DNA from: a virus
IMG/VR virus record: IMGVR_UViG_3300028392_000043
Location: 1-64,000 of that record
Strand: one strand, 5' to 3'
Length of the DNA: 64,000 nucleotides
In this document: positions 56,646-64,000 of the stretch, one piece after another
How the letters are laid out: every line of letters begins with the position of its first letter
How positions within the stretch are numbered: the stretch's first letter is position 1
Program-made: the position numbers and the translations under genes
The notes under the pieces: generated by a model
Told to the model about the DNA's origin: nothing
The model's input: only the letters and a program-made list of their open reading frames with translations
The model's database searches: none

Positions 56646-56838
56646 CTTTATCCTTAATTTCTTCAATTTGTGTCAAGGCGTCACGGTATCCCATTACCAA
56701 AATATTGGCAAGTTTAAGACCGTTTAATGTACCTTCAAAAAAAGTACCTGTGTATGGTCCAGATTCATCAATATAACTGCTAATTTCTTGAGCAATTTTT
56801 TGCCTGAATTCTTCTTCAGTCATCGTCAGATTCGTCAT
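56638..56838 (-). CDS. small helical protein
   Basis: 66 residues. Helical, charged (EEEFRQKIAQEISSYIDES), then FEGTLNGLKLANILVMGYRD. Not recognised; overlaps both neighbours slightly. Confidence 0.5.
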   Translation of the reverse strand: MTNLTMTEEEFRQKIAQEISSYIDESGPYTGTFFEGTLNGLKLANILVMGYRDALTQIEEIKDKDD

Positions 56839-57025
56839 TAATAGCCTCCTCTATGGCTTCTGCACGGCATTCCCAGCAATTATTTGGGTATGCTCTACCT
56901 TTAGGATGATGGCGCCAACAACTGGCATTCATTTCATCATCATCAACAGTAATTTCTAACATGTGTGGTACCTCATTATCAACAACCAAACTTAACTTGT
57001 TTGGTCTATTAGCATAGGTTGTCAT
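56816..57025 (-). CDS. small Cys/His-containing protein
   Basis: 69 residues from the ATG at 57025, which overlaps the preceding stop (ATGA) with AAGGA upstream. A strand (KLSLVVDNEVPHMLEITVD) is followed by CWRHHPKGRAYPNNCWEC, a plausible zinc site, and an acidic tail. Function unknown. Confidence 0.5.
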   Translation of the reverse strand: MTTYANRPNKLSLVVDNEVPHMLEITVDDDEMNASCWRHHPKGRAYPNNCWECRAEAIEEAINDESDDD

Positions 57026-57792
57026 TTGTTTTCCTTCCATTGAGCAGTTGGGCAAGATTCTCTAAAATCGCAATAATTGTAAGAAGAACCTGTTTTAGCA
57101 ATACATGTTTCTAGCATTTCTGGTAACTCTTGCATTGCGATATGACCATGTAAAGATTCCATGAGCATTTCTAAGTTGTCATCTACTTCTTGCATTCGAG
57201 CTACGCGAAATTCTTTCCAAATTGCATGGTCACGATTTTCATACACGATTGAAAAATGACTAAGATCAAGTGCTTTCATGTAAGCATGTGTTTGCATAAG
57301 GTGTGGGAACAGTGGTGCGTTACGTTTTAGAATGTCGCGCCATTTATTACTATTGACTGTTTTTAATTCCCAACCAGAACCATCACTAATGATTCCGTCC
57401 ATTGCACCTTTTACAAGCCATGGTGAGTATTCAACTTGAACCTCAATGTCTGCTAGCCAGCCTTGCGAAAGCCCAGCTAACTGCCATCGATAATGGCCCC
57501 AAGTTCCCGCATTCATAACATCAAAACTGCCGTCAGATGGTGTTAATTTATTTTCACCCAAATAAGACAATAAATGCTTTCGTTGGCAAGAATCACCAAT
57601 TAGCGATGGGCGTATACGACCAGCACCACTTGTACGTGAGTTATCAAAAGAGTCATTATGCATGACTTCCTGTAGTCGGTCAAAGGCTTCTATAGTGATA
57701 ACAGATCCGCCTTCTCGCCATTTACTCATACCAAACGTAACTGGCATATCATTGTTTCCCATTACGCTTTTTAACAGATTAACCATACTCAT
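57022..57792 (-). CDS. PD-(D/E)XK exonuclease, Cas4/RecB-like
   Basis: 256 residues from the ATG at 57792 (overlapping the polymerase stop). Motifs: IGDSCQRKHLLSYL (Cys69), GTWGHYRWQ (His100), VKGAMDGIISDGSGWELKTV with Asp132, Glu142 and Lys144 as the PD-(D/E)XK core, QTHAYMKA, and C-terminal Cys230, Cys241, Cys247, which with Cys69 could hold a 4Fe-4S cluster as in Cas4 and AddB. It would process DNA ends in replication or recombination. Confidence 0.75.
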   Translation of the reverse strand: MSMVNLLKSVMGNNDMPVTFGMSKWREGGSVITIEAFDRLQEVMHNDSFDNSRTSGAGRIRPSLIGDSCQRKHLLSYLGENKLTPSDGSFDVMNAGTWGHYRWQLAGLSQGWLADIEVQVEYSPWLVKGAMDGIISDGSGWELKTVNSNKWRDILKRNAPLFPHLMQTHAYMKALDLSHFSIVYENRDHAIWKEFRVARMQEVDDNLEMLMESLHGHIAMQELPEMLETCIAKTGSSYNYCDFRESCPTAQWKENK

Positions 57793-60431
57793 GATTGCTC
57801 TCTTTCTAAGCCGATTAAAGCACCGGCATCGTGTAGTGCTGCGACGATACCGCCGCATGCGGATGGTGTGTGTCCAAGTCCAAGCGATTTAGCGCCTGTA
57901 ACTCTTCTTCCACTTACTTTTCGTGCAAAGTCATCAAGTGAAGTGTATGGTGCGTGTCTGACAATTTCATCAGCCGCTTTATCCCCTAAACCTTTAATTG
58001 AGGTTAACCCTTTACGAATTGCGTTCTTACTTATGTCAGCCGAATAACTTTCTTTTGACCTATTTACATGTGCTGTGCGTATTTGAACGCCCGCCTCTCT
58101 TGCAGCTTTTAGATAAAACGGTTCTTGTTTTGCGCCTGTGTAGGAATGTAGCATTCCAGCCCAAAACGCTGCTGGGTGATGTACTGCATAGTAACCTGTT
58201 ATGTATGCAAGCACACCGTATGCTGTGGCGTGGGCTTTGTTAAACCCATAACCAGCGTATGCTTCTAATGCTTCTTCTAACCATTTAAGGTCATGAATTG
58301 TCATTCCTTTTGCTAACGCTAGTTCGCGCACTCGCTTTAATAGTTCAGTTAGTTCATCGCGAGCGTTACCAACATCTGCGTTAGATGCCTTGATTACTTT
58401 GCGCATACGCTCAATTTCTTCTGAATCTAAACCAATGTTGCGCATAACACCAATCACTTGCTCTTGGTATAACAAAACCCCATAAGTTTCTTTTGTTTCA
58501 TCAGAAATAATTGCGTGCCGTTCTGGTACTGGTGATACGCGTTGGCGCCGAAGAATAAAATCCTCGGTGGCACCAGATTCCATTGTGGCTGGACGAAATA
58601 ATGCCATAGCAGCAATAACGTCTGCTATTTTTGTTGGCTTTAATCGACGTACACCATTGCGACTTGAACCACCTTCTAACTGAAATAGCCCAACCGTATT
58701 ACCTTTAGACATGGCGCTGTAAACGGCTTTATCGTTTAAAGGTATGTCTTCTGGCTCTACACCTGAATATTCACGCATAATACGTAATGCTGTTAATGTT
58801 TTAAGGCCAAGCAAATCAAGTTTGACTAGCCCTAAACGTTCAACATCATCTTTATCAAAAGCAGTAACCATAGTTTTGCTCGATGCTACATACTGCAGTG
58901 GTACTACTGATGCGGCTTCAGCGCTAGGTGCTACAAGCAAACCTGCTGCGTGTACGCCATAGCCAAGGAATGCTTTTTTGTTTGCTAATCCTTTTAGGCT
59001 ATTCCACTGATATGTAGTTAAAGGCAAGTCGGGGTCTTCGCCTAGTTTTCTGGCACGCATTTTCCAACGAACCATTAAGCTACCTTTCTGATCATTCTCA
59101 TCATCATCTAAGCCCATTTGTAGCCAAGTGCTGATGTTAACGACGTGAAAGTTTTCACGCAACCAATTAACTACTTCATCGCGACGGTCATGCTCAACAT
59201 CAATATCAATGTCTGGTGGTTTTGTGCGGTCTTTGGATAAAAATCGGTCAAAACGCAAACCCCAAATAATTGGATCAAATGAAGTAATACCTAATAACCA
59301 ACAAAGCAAAGATCCAGAAGCCGAACCACGAACATTATAATTAATTTTATGCTCGTCCATGTATTTACAAACTGAAGCCGTAAACATAAGATAGCCTGAA
59401 AAACCAGCGCTAGTAATAACATCTAATTCTTCATAAATACGTTCAAGATATGCTTTCTTTTTATTTGGCTTTATCTTTCCTGCATCAATTTTTTCATCAA
59501 GCACTTTAAGGCTTATTTCGGCTAATTCTTTTTCTGGATTACCCGATACGGTTGTGTCTGGTACTTTGAGTTTGAATGTATCTAGTTCAGGAATAACTAC
59601 ATTTGCTTTTGACAACAAATCTTCAAGGCCTTGCATACCAGCACTAAAAATTGCTGGCGCATGGTGCTCTTTCATCCATTGTGTATCAACCATGTGGTAA
59701 CCGTCACCTGGGAACAAAGCATCTTCTGGTTCTTCCGACCAAGATACCAACTCTTTCATAGTGTCATGTAGTTCACGGTCGCTTTCTTCAACATAATGCG
59801 AATCCTGTGTAATAATTACTGGTAGTCCATGCTTTTGAGCAATGCGCCATTGTAAGTTAGAGTGCAAGTCGCTGTCTTGTCCTTCAAGATAAATAGCATG
59901 GTTTTGTATTTCTACATAAAGCCCAGAACCAAACCATCCAGCCATGCTGAGTAATAAATTATTTGTAATTTGGTCAACGTTAGCGTTTGGAGTTTTTAGT
60001 GTTTCCGATAACACACCAAACCAGCACCCTGTCATTGCCGCAATACCATCTAATCTGCCATCCTCAGCGGCTTGCGCTAAATCAGCAAAATCTAATATTG
60101 GTTTGTATTTAAATTGCTGATGTGATTGCGTGACTAGTCCGGATAAATTACGGTAACCTTTTTCGGTAGTTGCTAACATACCTAAATGCATTGTGCTTGG
60201 TCGTTTGTGTTCACGGTTAAATGCAATGTATGCTTCAACGCCAGGTAATGGCTTTATGTCTGCTTTTTTACATGCCGTATAAAGTTGGGCTGAGCCGGCC
60301 ATTGTTCCGTGATCTGTTAAACCAAGTGCTGGATACTCTAACATTTTTGCTTTATTAACAATTGCATCAACGGTAGGTAAAGCATCTTTAGCTGAATAGC
60401 GACTGTGGGTGTGGGCACTCCAGTATTTCAT
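57789..60431 (-). CDS. dnaE: DNA polymerase III alpha subunit, C-family, shortened
   Basis: 880 residues from the ATG at 60431 with AAAGGA upstream; an ATG at 60455 is also in frame. PHP domain: SAHTHSRYS and LTDHG near the N-terminus. Polymerase core: the catalytic PDIDIDVEHDRRDEV at residues about 406-420 and FLGYGVHAAG. A HhH region lies at about residues 800-850 (TSIKGLGDKAADEIVRHAP). The OB and tau-binding parts of bacterial DnaE are absent, so the enzyme is shorter than the host form (about 1160 residues) and probably works with phage partners. Confidence 0.88.
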   Translation of the reverse strand: MKYWSAHTHSRYSAKDALPTVDAIVNKAKMLEYPALGLTDHGTMAGSAQLYTACKKADIKPLPGVEAYIAFNREHKRPSTMHLGMLATTEKGYRNLSGLVTQSHQQFKYKPILDFADLAQAAEDGRLDGIAAMTGCWFGVLSETLKTPNANVDQITNNLLLSMAGWFGSGLYVEIQNHAIYLEGQDSDLHSNLQWRIAQKHGLPVIITQDSHYVEESDRELHDTMKELVSWSEEPEDALFPGDGYHMVDTQWMKEHHAPAIFSAGMQGLEDLLSKANVVIPELDTFKLKVPDTTVSGNPEKELAEISLKVLDEKIDAGKIKPNKKKAYLERIYEELDVITSAGFSGYLMFTASVCKYMDEHKINYNVRGSASGSLLCWLLGITSFDPIIWGLRFDRFLSKDRTKPPDIDIDVEHDRRDEVVNWLRENFHVVNISTWLQMGLDDDENDQKGSLMVRWKMRARKLGEDPDLPLTTYQWNSLKGLANKKAFLGYGVHAAGLLVAPSAEAASVVPLQYVASSKTMVTAFDKDDVERLGLVKLDLLGLKTLTALRIMREYSGVEPEDIPLNDKAVYSAMSKGNTVGLFQLEGGSSRNGVRRLKPTKIADVIAAMALFRPATMESGATEDFILRRQRVSPVPERHAIISDETKETYGVLLYQEQVIGVMRNIGLDSEEIERMRKVIKASNADVGNARDELTELLKRVRELALAKGMTIHDLKWLEEALEAYAGYGFNKAHATAYGVLAYITGYYAVHHPAAFWAGMLHSYTGAKQEPFYLKAAREAGVQIRTAHVNRSKESYSADISKNAIRKGLTSIKGLGDKAADEIVRHAPYTSLDDFARKVSGRRVTGAKSLGLGHTPSACGGIVAALHDAGALIGLEREQS

Positions 60432-60453
60432 ATGTTTTTCCTTTTTTAAACGC

Positions 60454-60485
60454 AAAAGGAGCTGCCCAAATGGACAGCCCCTTTT
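60454..60485 (-). terminator. hairpin between ssDNA-binding-like and polymerase genes
   Basis: Arms of 13-14 bases separated by a short loop (60466-60472). On the minus strand every position pairs if two G.U pairs are allowed, while the plus strand has two mismatches, so the hairpin was probably kept for minus-strand RNA. Only four U follow within the stem. It may dampen or stabilise the operon before dnaE. Confidence 0.5.
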
Positions 60486-60494
60486 ACTTAGTGT

Positions 60495-61397
60495 TTAGAC
60501 GTTATGTGCAATTGCAAGTGCAATTAGTGCAGAACGTGTTGAACGTGGTGGAATAGACACCTTAGCGCTAGTCAAAAGTGTCTTTAAGCGAATGTCTGAA
60601 ATAGCAGCATACTTGTCTTCTTCTGTAGGCTCTGCTTCAACCACTGCTTCTTCGTAAGCATCAACAACATCATGCTCTTCTTCAGTAGTTACCACTTCTA
60701 CATGTGTGTCGGAAAGACTACGCACATAGTCTTCAACTTCACTACGAATAGAAGCAAACACTTCAACCAAATCATATGGCTCTGGTAGTTCAGCCGGCGC
60801 CTCGTTCTTGATTGGCTTAACGGTTAGTGTTGTGTTAAGGCCTTCACCACGAACGGTTAACGCCCATGGGTACTGTGTGCATGAGAAGTTTTCGTCCATC
60901 TCACGATAATTGTTAAACGCACGGAATAGGTCTTTTGCTCGCGCTGAACTCATCTTTAGGATGATGTGCCGACCTTCTTCCGTAAGAACGTTAACTGCAA
61001 CTTTGTCTTGTCCTTTAACACGACCGTCTGCTGGCGGGAATCGCAACGATGGAACGACTAGTTCCAACAATGGATCAGTACCACGTGGTGCATACTGGCG
61101 ACGCTTTTCACCAGTGTCAGGGTCTTCCACAATGATTTGGTCATTGACTGGAAATTCTTTACAACCGCCAGGTAACTGGAAGCCACCTCGAAGTCCTTCA
61201 AATGCCGCAACTTCACGGTAGATGTGCCAACCGTGGTCAACGCTCATGGTTTCTTTATCTGTCAAGAAACGAACGATTGTGGTACCGCGCTCTAGACGGT
61301 AGATAGGACGGAAAGTGCTATTGTCCTTTTGTGGCTGTGAGTATCCATCGATACCGGCCAGTAACAGGTCTTCGTCGATATTGTAATCAATCGGCAT
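60495..61397 (-). CDS. possible ssDNA-binding or replication accessory protein
   Basis: 300 residues, not securely recognised. Residues 1-215 look beta-rich (TIVRFLTDKETMSVDHGWHI, then LELVVPSLRFPPADG and VAVNVLTEEGRHIILKM), followed by an acidic stretch and a C-terminal SAP/HeH-like motif (IRLKTLLTSAKVSIPPRSTR). The place between polymerase and primase genes suits a single-stranded DNA-binding protein, but no defining motif was seen. Confidence 0.45.
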   Translation of the reverse strand: MPIDYNIDEDLLLAGIDGYSQPQKDNSTFRPIYRLERGTTIVRFLTDKETMSVDHGWHIYREVAAFEGLRGGFQLPGGCKEFPVNDQIIVEDPDTGEKRRQYAPRGTDPLLELVVPSLRFPPADGRVKGQDKVAVNVLTEEGRHIILKMSSARAKDLFRAFNNYREMDENFSCTQYPWALTVRGEGLNTTLTVKPIKNEAPAELPEPYDLVEVFASIRSEVEDYVRSLSDTHVEVVTTEEEHDVVDAYEEAVVEAEPTEEDKYAAISDIRLKTLLTSAKVSIPPRSTRSALIALAIAHNV

Positions 61398-61399
61398 AA

Positions 61400-61690
61400 C
61401 TAACTGATCTCCTTTGTTTTCTTTGCTTGTAACGCGGCTTCTCGCTTGGCGTCAATGATGGTTGCCAAATTTTCGGCAGTTTGGAAAGCAGTGCCAAGCG
61501 CAATTGCTTGCGCTCGTTCACTAGCTTCGTCGGATGTTTCTTCAGGCAATACAGCAATATTTGCTTCTGCAGTTGCCCATTGTGTTTGCCCATTTACCAA
61601 AAAGGTATGGGTAACTTTTACTGTGATTTTGTCGCCATCGCTTATCGGGATGGGTGTGTAGACGTCATCATCGTCATACTCGTTACTCAT
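61400..61690 (-). CDS. small protein of the replication operon
   Basis: 96 residues from the ATG at 61690 (an ATG at 61711 is also in frame). Acidic N-terminus (SNEYDDDDVYTPIPISDGDK), then a beta strand and a helix ending with KKTKEIS. Not recognised. Confidence 0.5.
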   Translation of the reverse strand: MSNEYDDDDVYTPIPISDGDKITVKVTHTFLVNGQTQWATAEANIAVLPEETSDEASERAQAIALGTAFQTAENLATIIDAKREAALQAKKTKEIS

Positions 61691-62096
61691 CGGTGCTTTC
61701 CTCCGTGTCAATGATTTCGCTGATTGATAGCCATGGCTTACGTGGCTTAATTGCGATTATCTTATTTGCTAAGTCAGCTTCTAAACCGCCATTAGTTACT
61801 ATACGGTTAAATGCTGTTTTGTCCAAAACTGGCTTAGTTACTTTTGAATACAATTCTGGTGCTTCTGCTTTTAGCACCGCTAGGTCAACATCAAAAGTTT
61901 CACTACGCATTACTTTGGCTTTGAAGTGACGGTTATCAACCTCAAAATCTATTTTTTCAAACAAGTCTGCTAGTTGAACTTGAATAAATTCAATCTCATG
62001 TTCAATTTCTACTTTCCTTGCTTTTAACTGTAAAAGCCTATAAAGGTCTTTTGTAAGATCTTCATCTGCTTTTTCTATTGTGTCTTGTTCAGACAT
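61683..62096 (-). CDS. coiled-coil protein of the replication operon
   Basis: 137 residues. N-terminal coiled coil (DLYRLLQLKARKVEIEHEIE), then a small alpha/beta domain with DKTAFNRIVTNGGLEAD and a repeated basic IIAIKPRKPW. Resembles phage proteins that accompany recombination or nuclease genes, but no motif decides. Function unknown. Confidence 0.45.
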   Translation of the reverse strand: MSEQDTIEKADEDLTKDLYRLLQLKARKVEIEHEIEFIQVQLADLFEKIDFEVDNRHFKAKVMRSETFDVDLAVLKAEAPELYSKVTKPVLDKTAFNRIVTNGGLEADLANKIIAIKPRKPWLSISEIIDTEESTDE

Positions 62097-62118
62097 TTTT
62101 TCCTCTTTTCAGTGTATT

Positions 62119-62376
62119 TTAATTTTTATCAACATAAGGCAAAATTTTAACTGCCTCGTCACGACGGTGTAGCCATTCTAATTCATGACATGGTGCCATT
62201 TCATAATTATATGGATCAAGAATCCCGCCGTTGCATTTTGGACAATAAGTCATAGCGCTGTGGTCTTGGATTTGCATTACGTGACGATGAGTCACTCCCA
62301 ATACCCAAAAGTATCTTAATGCGGTATTTACGGGGCTTAGCTGCAAATGCAGCCATTCTTTAATGTTGTTAAACAT
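62119..62376 (-). CDS. small Cys-containing protein
   Basis: 85 residues with CPKCNGGILDPYNYEMAPCH, a possible zinc site, and a helical N-terminus. Not recognised. It starts 8 bases after the primase gene stop and has a good ribosome site (AGGAG). Confidence 0.5.
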   Translation of the reverse strand: MFNNIKEWLHLQLSPVNTALRYFWVLGVTHRHVMQIQDHSAMTYCPKCNGGILDPYNYEMAPCHELEWLHRRDEAVKILPYVDKN

Positions 62377-62384
62377 TTCTCTCC

Positions 62385-63209
62385 TTAACTGTGTTTTTTG
62401 TATGTACTGTTTTGTAATAGGTTACGAATGCTTGTGATTCGTTCACCTACTTTTACTTCGCCAGGATCATTGCCACCCACTGTAGTCCAATGGTGTGACA
62501 AAACTGGTGAAATGTCATTTAACTGGTATTTTGCTCTTTGTGACGCACCCCAACCAGCATTATCATCATCAAAAGCAGTAATAACTACCTTTGGTGATAA
62601 ATCTGCAATCATTTGCACTTGTGGTGCATGTAACCCCGAACCAAAGCAACCTAAAACTGTCCAATGCTCTGGTATACCTGACTGATCTAAGGCCATAACG
62701 TCAGCAGCACCTTCAACCAAAACAATTACTCGTGATGGTTTGTATTCACCATAAAAAGTTGCTGATGTTCTTACACCGTATGGGTATTTGTATTTGGCTT
62801 TTTCATCTTCATGCCTTGTAACTACACCAATAAGTTGATTGTTTTGATTTCTTATTGGATAAGTTGGTGAACCATCAACATAACTAGTTCCACATCGATG
62901 TTTAGTTGCTGTTTCAACACCAAACCTTTTTACCCAGTAGGGGCTAGGGCTATGTGCATCAAATATGTCAAGCCAGGCTTCTGAGTAAATGCGTGCTGGT
63001 ACATCACCAGCAAGTACGCGAATAATGTCTTCAACAGTTGGTACATAACCTTCTGTTGTTCCATTAGCTTTACATGCGTGACAATACCAAACACCTTTAC
63101 CTACGTTAACTGATGCTGAAGCGTTACCGTCATCGTGTACAGGGCAACAAAACGACCGCTCTAATCCTCTTCCTGTCGTTAAAGCCTCGTCTAACGTTAT
63201 TCTTTTCAT
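62385..63209 (-). CDS. dnaG: DnaG-type primase
   Basis: 274 residues. CHC2 zinc finger near the N-terminus (Cys22-x2-His25 and Cys43-x2-Cys46) followed by the TOPRIM domain: VIVLVEGAADVMALD at about 160-175 and VVITAFDDDNAGW at about 205-218. It makes RNA primers for the phage polymerase. Shorter than bacterial DnaG (about 600 residues), lacking the helicase-interaction end, and adjacent to the DnaB gene. Confidence 0.85.
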   Translation of the reverse strand: MKRITLDEALTTGRGLERSFCCPVHDDGNASASVNVGKGVWYCHACKANGTTEGYVPTVEDIIRVLAGDVPARIYSEAWLDIFDAHSPSPYWVKRFGVETATKHRCGTSYVDGSPTYPIRNQNNQLIGVVTRHEDEKAKYKYPYGVRTSATFYGEYKPSRVIVLVEGAADVMALDQSGIPEHWTVLGCFGSGLHAPQVQMIADLSPKVVITAFDDDNAGWGASQRAKYQLNDISPVLSHHWTTVGGNDPGEVKVGERITSIRNLLQNSTYKKHS

Positions 63210-63215
63210 GTTTTC

Positions 63216-64000
63216 CTAACTTATTTGTATTTCGTCAGCTTCATCGTCAGCCATTCGCATTTCTGTTGCTTTTTCAGCACTAATGTCATTAAAGCGCCCA
63301 AACGTTGGGTCAAACTCTGTAAACCATCGAGCGCCCGACTCACCATGGCGATACTTAGTTAATGAATTAAGCAATACTCGTTTAGATATTCGCTTGAGTG
63401 TTATTAGTGCGTCTGCGTCTTGTCCAAGCGCATCAGATTGTGCTAAATGTTCAGCGCCTGGTGTTTTGTCTGAATTACCACCTGCACGGTTAATTTGCGC
63501 TGCAGCAATAATTGGAATGTTACGGTTAAGCGCTACTTCTTTTAGTTGGTTAGAAATAGCAGCCATGGCACGCCAATCTTCAATCGCTCTAGAGCCTGTG
63601 GTTGTATGCATCAAACCAACATAATCAACAATTACTAATGTGTTTTCATTAGCAACCGCTGAAATAACTGAGGCATCGCATCTACCTTTAGATGGATCAT
63701 AAATACTGATTGTTCCTTTATCTTCACTTGACCATTTTTCCAAAAGGTCACGGCGAGTATCTATGTCTATGTCTTGCCATGGATGTTTATAGTTTTGGAA
63801 TGCTACGCGGTGAATACGGTCCTGTACTGATTTGGCAGGCATTTCTAAACTAAAGTATGCGACATCCCAACCACCTTCGGCAGCAGCTACGGCATGTTGA
63901 ATCATTTTCCATGATTTACCAATACCTAGACGCGCTGCAACAAACCACAAATCTCCAGCCGCTATGCCACCTGTAAGGGTGTTTAACATACCAAATGGTA
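63216..64000 (-). CDS. dnaB: DnaB-type replicative helicase, 5' part outside window
   Basis: The frame continues past the right edge, so this is the C-terminal part. Visible are PFGMLNTLTGGIAAGDLW, Walker A as ARLGIGKSW, the Walker B region NTLVIVDYVGLMHTT, and the C-terminal SDALGQDADALITLKR region typical of DnaB. The N-terminal domain is not included. It would load with the primase encoded next. Confidence 0.85.
   Translation of the reverse strand, partial: PFGMLNTLTGGIAAGDLWFVAARLGIGKSWKMIQHAVAAAEGGWDVAYFSLEMPAKSVQDRIHRVAFQNYKHPWQDIDIDTRRDLLEKWSSEDKGTISIYDPSKGRCDASVISAVANENTLVIVDYVGLMHTTTGSRAIEDWRAMAAISNQLKEVALNRNIPIIAAAQINRAGGNSDKTPGAEHLAQSDALGQDADALITLKRISKRVLLNSLTKYRHGESGARWFTEFDPTFGRFNDISAEKATEMRMADDEADEIQIS

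Overview
The window is one contiguous piece of a tailed double-stranded DNA phage genome with siphovirus-type architecture: HK97-type head, long tape measure, and tail assembly chaperone made by frameshift. Both ends cut through genes, so the genome is larger than 64 kb. A WhiB-like Fe-S regulator (55620-56051) and actinophage-style connector and minor tail genes point to an actinobacterial host. The low GC content and heavy use of T-ended codons suggest a low-GC host such as a freshwater or marine planktonic actinobacterium; that host assignment is inference. No large terminase, endolysin, integrase, tRNA gene or CRISPR array was recognised, and the large terminase probably lies just left of the window.

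Layout. Positions 1-39826, plus strand, hold the head and tail morphogenesis genes. In order: Gly/Ala-rich internal proteins, portal, a very large head protein joined by a likely -1 frameshift to an AAA+ ATPase, a minor head protein with an internal duplication, XkdF-type protease, scaffold, decoration-like protein, major capsid protein, head surface proteins with FN3 and CBM-like domains, connector proteins, tail terminator, major tail protein, tail assembly chaperones (second -1 frameshift), a 1933-residue tape measure with two peptidoglycan hydrolase domains, minor tail proteins and a first receptor-binding set. A strong bidirectional terminator at 39852-39888 separates this from the minus-strand half.

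Positions 40085-49298, minus strand, hold mostly small unknown genes, several of them membrane or zinc-binding proteins. They are served by two nearly identical sigma70-type promoters, each followed by a leader terminator. A recognisable DUF932 protein, an HNH endonuclease and an XRE repressor-like protein also lie here. Positions 49371-51229, plus strand, form a short early-looking operon: small HTH-like protein, metallophosphoesterase, DUF6378 protein and an acidic protein, behind a consensus promoter. Positions 51186-55123, minus strand, hold a second fibre set, headed by a terminase-small-subunit-like HTH protein (55123-55623). Positions 55620-64000, minus strand, hold WhiB, RuvC-like resolvase, PD-(D/E)XK nuclease, C-family DNA polymerase III alpha, a possible ssDNA-binding protein, DnaG primase and DnaB helicase, so the phage encodes much of its own replisome.

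The most unusual points are the frameshift fusion of a giant head protein to a CbxX-type AAA+ ATPase, a group of at least five Gly/Ala-rich proteins with membrane-hairpin-like segments in the head module, a gene duplication in which one copy acquired CBM-like domains, one small beta module spread over head, tail and fibre proteins, two similarly ordered receptor-binding sets on opposite strands, and the twin promoter/leader-terminator units. All statements come from reading the sequence; no search or structure prediction was run.
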